From Paratinospora sagittata (lineage: Eukaryota > Streptophyta > Magnoliopsida > Ranunculales > Menispermaceae): 64,000 nucleotides of DNA. The notes under the pieces were generated by a model that worked only from the letters and a program-made list of their open reading frames with translations, searched no databases and had not been told where the DNA came from. The stretch lies in contig CM069590.1 in the NCBI GenBank assembly GCA_035771175.1, positions 34,238,821 through 34,302,820 on the forward strand. The letters are read 5' to 3'. Below, piece after piece: positions 59,875 through 64,000 of this stretch (the first letter of the stretch is position 1; every line of letters begins with the position of its first letter). Made by a program: the position numbers and the translations under genes.

Positions 59875-62800
59875 TGAACTTAGTTATATAAAGGTTTGAT
59901 AAATGGCCCGTAATTAAAAGATTAATTTTTGTTATGTTTTTTTATTTTTTTGGTTTACTAAACGACTAAGTTTATAAAGTAGGAATACAGCTGTATCAAA
60001 TTTAATGGTAGTTAGTAAGAAGCTTTAATTTACATACTTTAAAATAATAATAAATATTACACATCTATATATTTGCTTATATAATTAGATAATTAACGCC
60101 AAGCAATGATTAGGATTGCACTCAAATCCATATATAATCTCCTAGACCCATGATTGAGCTGGATGTTTCAAACAATGTGTTGGTTTGTTAGCCAACCTAT
60201 CTACATGACATAATAAGAGTTAATTTCCAGCTCAAAATATATAATTATGTTTTTAATTGAAGAATTTTGAGACCAAAGTTTTAGGCAACGTTTAGTATAG
60301 AATTTAAATTGCATTTTTTTGTTTTTAAAAATAAAAGAGTACCAAAAACAGTAGATAAATTTTGAAATGATTTTTTTGATAAAAATTTTAAAGGTAGTTA
60401 ATTTTCAAAAAAATATTTAAAAATTATGAATCTTCAACCAAATGCGGCCTTGGTTTCTCCTTCGGCCATGACTAACCCATCTTGGATCCAATAATTGACG
60501 AAGACTTGAGAATTTTGGTAGTGGAGAATTTTCATAAAAAAAATTTTTAGATGCTTGCACACTCACATTTTAAGAAATAATAAAAAGAAAAAGAAAATAA
60601 AGAGAATAATATAATTACTGTAAGGTGTAAAGTTATCAGTCCGTCTGGCAGTGGCATCATATGAATCTGACCTTGGACGCACCTGATATTTTCTTCCTTC
60701 CACGGGCAAAATTGGCTGTCAAGCATCAACTTCAATTAAAGTTTCACTAACCACCAGAAACAAAGACTTTGACCAACAAAACTTCTCATTCAATTTGTCA
60801 CGTGACGAGAAAATAAAAAACTCAAAATAAAGAAAAAAAAAACTAATAAGCGCTCACAAAAAGGTTCCCGAAATAGGGCCAAAACACGTGGCGAAGTTCG
60901 AGAGCCGACACAAAATACTTTCACTGTCACACGCGCGCACAAGGCCCTCTCCATAGCATGTGACCGTGTGTCATTTCCAGAATCGACCAACCAACGTCTT
61001 GTGGCCTTGTTTTAACATTAACGTAGACCCCACCAATCTCTCATCTCTGAGATCCAATCTGCACTAGACACGTGTCAAATCACACATGCAGTGCCGAGCA
61101 TCCTAGCCGACAGCTTTAGTGTTTCTCTGCTTTGTGCGTTCTCATACGTGGCGATTACACGTGCGTGATGCTCAAGGATTCGTGCCATGTTTCTTGCTGG
61201 GTAGCGAGCAAACACGTTTCCACTTTCGATTCGTTCGTGTCACAGAGAAACGCCCAATGCAACAATGCATTACTTGGAAAGAGTAAAAATAAAATAAAAG
61301 AGAGATCTAAAAAGGTTGAAGTTTGGTCGTCAAAAAGAGTGTGTTTGTGTCAGGCAATTAATTAAGAAAGAAGGAAAGAGTTAAAATGAAATGAAGACTA
61401 AAGCGTTGATTCAGGCGAATAAAACGGGATTTACTTTGGAATTAAAAATAAAAGAATCCGTTCTTTTTCTTCCTTTTCCCTTCCCTTAAAAACCCAAACC
61501 AAAACCACTCGTTCTAAGGCATCTCCTAATTAGACTCATGGTTTTGACTGTGATATTAACCTATAAATAAACAAGAAGAGAAACGGGGGGGGTGTTGTGT
61601 GTGTGAGCGACGGGCATGAACAATTACACATAAAAGTATTCGATCGCCCCATGTGAAAAATTCTAAAAATGACGATAGAAGAATCTCATGCTTTCTTTCT
61701 TTGAAAGATGTCAGGAAATTTACAGAATATAATACAGTTACTAGATGTTTGATTGCAGTTTAGTCCGATTTGGTTTGGTTGGAAATTGAACTCAAACCTA
61801 ATATTATTCCATTCCTTCAATGTAGAAGGACTAATTGGTTAATTTCAAATCTTTCTCACGCACACTCGTAGCTAACCTCACACCCACCACATTGGTCATG
61901 TTTTCACATCAGCCTTTCCCGGAAGGTTCTTCGAAGAACCCATTCACCGAAAAAACAGGGAGAGAGAGAGAATCAATTATAACTTTTTTCTTTCTTTCTT
62001 TGTTATGTAATACATGCAGGAAGGAGGCTAGGTTCGCAGTAGTAGAAGAAGAGAGAAGCATTAATAAAGGCATGAATCTTTTTAATTTTCTTTCCTACAT
62101 AGAGCATAGATTATTAGGTACTGAATAGTTGAGAGAACCCCATTAAATACACTCGCGAAAAGACTTTCGAAACGTACAACTCTATTCTACTCTCTTTTGT
62201 TGACTGACACACCATGAAAACCAACAAGAGTTGTTACAATTAATACGCGTACCAATTCCAACCTGCTTTTTTTTTTTAAACCATCTTACTGTCCTTGTAA
62301 CCCAAAAAAACAAAGAAAGAAAAGAGCTCATCAGCTCAGTCCTGCTGCAGTGTCTCACATGTAGGGCAGCCAGGTGGCTACATTTCAGTCTTTTAAGGTC
62401 CCAGACCATTCAACCAATTTCCGGGCATCGCGACGCGTGTTCCTTTCCTCAACCTCCTTTTTCCATTAAAACACATTTAATTTTCAGAATCCACTGCACT
62501 TTTTTTTTTTTTTCTTCTTATAAACCAAATAAATTAAAAAGTTAAAACTAAAACAAATACATTAGTACCTTCTCTCCTCTAGCTCCGGGACAAAGAAAGG
62601 AAGAAAAATAAATAAATAACAAGAAATTCAGTAGAAGGGTGGTTGCAGGTTAATAGTACAGAATGAGAAAAGCTTCTTTACGGAAAGCTCAAAGCTCAGT
62701 ATTTAATTGTATATTTTGGTCGTAATGTTTGTCGTCGTTCTAGTACGTCGAAAATTAATGAGAGAAAAAAAAGAAAAAGAAAAGTGCTAGCTAGCTAGCT

Positions 62801-63196
62801 GCTGGTTTTGTAGCCAATGGGTTATTTGGTTTGGATTAGAGCGAGGTGGTTGTTTTAAGAGCCCTTACAAGGGGCGATATCATATTAGAAATAAAACAAA
62901 AATATAACCACCTACATATGAGTAGTTGTTGTGGAAATTGTTGCTAATTTAAAAAAGAAAGCTTTTCAAAATAATTGAAGGCAGAACCCATGGAATCAGT
63001 GGGACGAACAAGAAGAGAAGAGACGTGCGTTATGATGCAACATGGTGGGAGAGAGATTTGGGCCAGTAGAAGGGTGGACACGTGGAGAAGTGCAAGGTGG
63101 GGGCAAAGGCTGTTATTTTGACGGCGAAGACGGCGGAACAGTGGAGAGGAGCGATGTTATATATGGTGGGGTGTGGCCTACGTACGTGGTCCCTCT
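59875..63196. other. Spacer upstream of the phosphatase gene
   Basis: No recognisable element or gene. AT-rich to 60780, then an unusually G-box-rich stretch, then mixed promoter-like DNA with poly-A/T tracts. ORFs at 60547-60735, 61132-61365, 61835-62128 and 62231-62545 lack family features and are not annotated. Confidence 0.45.
60799..61163. promoter_or_regulatory. Cluster of four CACGTG G-boxes
   Basis: CACGTG at 60799-60804, 60885-60890, 61069-61074 and 61158-61163, with further ACGTGGC and ACACGTTT variants between. CACGTGGC is the classic ABA/bZIP/bHLH binding form. It lies about 2.5 kb before the phosphatase start. It may be a distal element or the promoter of an unseen transcript. 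Confidence 0.5.
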
Positions 63197-63283
63197 GGAT
63201 TTGGGAGGGGAGAGTGTGGACCTCTTTTGAGTAATATGGGATTTGGGAGGGGAGAGTGTGGACCTCTTTTGAGTAATATGGGA
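63197..63283. repeat. 42-bp tandem duplication in the phosphatase promoter
   Basis: Two exact copies with a period of 42 (63197-63238 and 63239-63280, match runs on to 63283). Each starts GGATTTGGGAGGGGAGAGTG and ends TTTTGAGTAATAT. It ends 29 bp before the TATA box. Confidence 0.92.
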
Positions 63284-63311
63284 GTTTCGTCCGTTGGCGT
63301 CCCCAAGCAAC

Positions 63312-63318
63312 TATAAAT
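63312..63318 (+). promoter_or_regulatory. TATA box of the phosphatase gene
   Basis: TATAAAT in ACTATAAATTGACT. About 326 bp before the ATG, so transcription would start near 63345, leaving a 5' UTR of about 290 bp. A G-box (CACGTG, 63079-63084) and ACGTACGTGG (63181) lie upstream. Confidence 0.6.
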
Positions 63319-63371
63319 TGACTACACGCGCCTCTGTCAATCACTCTACCTCTTCACCTCCACACCCAATA

Positions 63372-63373
<2 letters not shown>

Positions 63374-63427
<54 letters not shown>
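63374..63427. repeat. (TC)n-(AT)n microsatellite in the 5' UTR
   Basis: About 16 TC units (63374-63406) followed directly by about 11 AT units (63406-63427). A further CTA-type repeat is at 63547-63575. CT-rich leaders are common in plants. Confidence 0.85.
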
Positions 63428-63637
63428 AGCCTTTCTTTCTTCCTTCCAACTTCCAATATCCTTTCTCTACATCGCTCTGTTTTTCTTGATCTTCAAGATT
63501 TTCATTTTGCCTCAATCCAGGTCTACCCAAACAAACATCTAACACTACTACTGCTACTACTACTACTACTACTAGCGCTGCTTATTATATATAATTAATT
63601 GATCATTTGTGTACTGGAGAGTTAAATTTGATCGAAG

Positions 63638-63955
63638 ATGACGAAGCAGAATGTGGTAGTTGCTGAGACGAAATCTGGTTTGGCAATTACGGTTGCCGTA
63701 TCCAACTCTTCTTTGTTTTCATCTGCTGGTGGTCATCAGAAACCACCAGTTGCAGCAGCGCCTGCTGGGTACATCGCCATTTCTCCTAATAAGCTTTTGA
63801 AGAAGCTTGAAACAGGAGGAATAGGAGGAGTAGGAGGAGGAGGAGCTAGAATCAATGCGTGGGTGGATTCGATGAAGGCTTCATCTCCTACCCACTTCAA
63901 ATCCAGTATTCCTCCTTCTCTGCCTTCTTCAATGGAAGATCAGAATTCTTGGATT
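63638..63955 (+). CDS. TPP: Trehalose-6-phosphate phosphatase, first coding exon (partial gene)
   Basis: ATG at 63638 in the context GAAGATGACG. The frame reads MTKQNVVVAETKSGLAITV, then a variable Ala/Gly-rich stretch, NKLLKKLET, then NAWVDSMKASSPTH, and ends at NSWI before the splice donor GTGAGT at 63956. This order (MTNQNV-like start, D(S/A)M(K/R)xSSPT box, SWIV before the catalytic domain) is that of plant TPPs, closest in my judgement to the Arabidopsis TPPI/TPPJ type. The enzyme removes phosphate from trehalose 6-phosphate, a sugar-status signal. The catalytic HAD domain would lie in later exons outside the window. About 106 codons are seen here. A 5' UTR intron cannot be excluded. Confidence 0.88.
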
Positions 63956-64000
63956 GTGAGTCACTAATTAATTAATCTTGTGTGTGTTTCTTCGAGATGG

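Noticed and set aside
55363..59879. Target-site duplication of the pol-deleted gypsy element
   Set aside because: GGAAT and TGAAC share only the central GAA, too little to claim.
61132..62545. Small ORFs upstream of the phosphatase gene
   Set aside because: No family features or shared codon pattern. Lengths are those expected by chance.

Overview
This window is nuclear DNA of a flowering plant, probably a eudicot. It is mostly transposable elements nested inside one another. Three things point to a plant nucleus: plant-type retrotransposon families (Ty3/gypsy, Ty1/copia, a plant LINE, a hAT-like element), long AT-rich spacers, and the first exon of a trehalose-6-phosphate phosphatase gene with a plant N-terminus and a GT splice donor at the right edge. 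The species cannot be named from the sequence.

Layout. 1-261 is the C-terminal end of an unrecognised host gene. 430-3017 is the leader, tRNA-Met primer site and long LTR (copy A) of a Sirevirus-like copia element on the minus strand. 3018-4563 holds an LTR fragment and a broken His/Tyr-rich reading frame. 5281-5998 is a copia gag/protease relic. 5999-13757 is the 3' end of another Sirevirus-like element (LTR D plus internal DNA), interrupted by two solo LTRs. 13758-14650 is an LTR fragment. 14651-20114 is a quiet, AT-rich spacer with one small foldback element. 20120-35692 is a solo Sirevirus-like LTR (copy E) holding a complete but dead Tat-type Ty3/gypsy element (20531-33917), which itself holds a solo LTR (26726-29383). 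37130-41479 is the 5' part of a gypsy element with an extra ORF ahead of gag. 41480-54946 is a LINE on the minus strand, broken by a hAT-like element (which carries two solo LTRs), a 5'-lacking copia fragment and a 992-bp palindromic composite. 55368-59874 is a small gypsy element that has lost most of pol and carries another Sirevirus-like solo LTR (copy C). 59875-63637 is the spacer and promoter region of the phosphatase gene.

The recent history can be read from target-site duplications. Seven solo LTRs have recognisable 5-bp duplications (five exact, two with one mismatch). Only two elements keep both LTRs. No element appears able to move by itself, because every coding region seen has stops, frameshifts or missing domains.

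Most notable items: (1) arrays of short palindromes upstream of the TATA box in the Sirevirus-like LTRs, with the repeat motif replaced between copies while the core promoter is kept; (2) a double foldback element, 53768-54759, built of alternately oriented modules that carry tRNA-like A and B boxes, the two halves joined by a perfect 42-bp palindrome; (3) an antisense, apparently intron-bearing ORF in the Tat element; (4) an extra ORF ahead of gag in a second gypsy element; (5) a 42-bp tandem duplication just upstream of the phosphatase TATA box.
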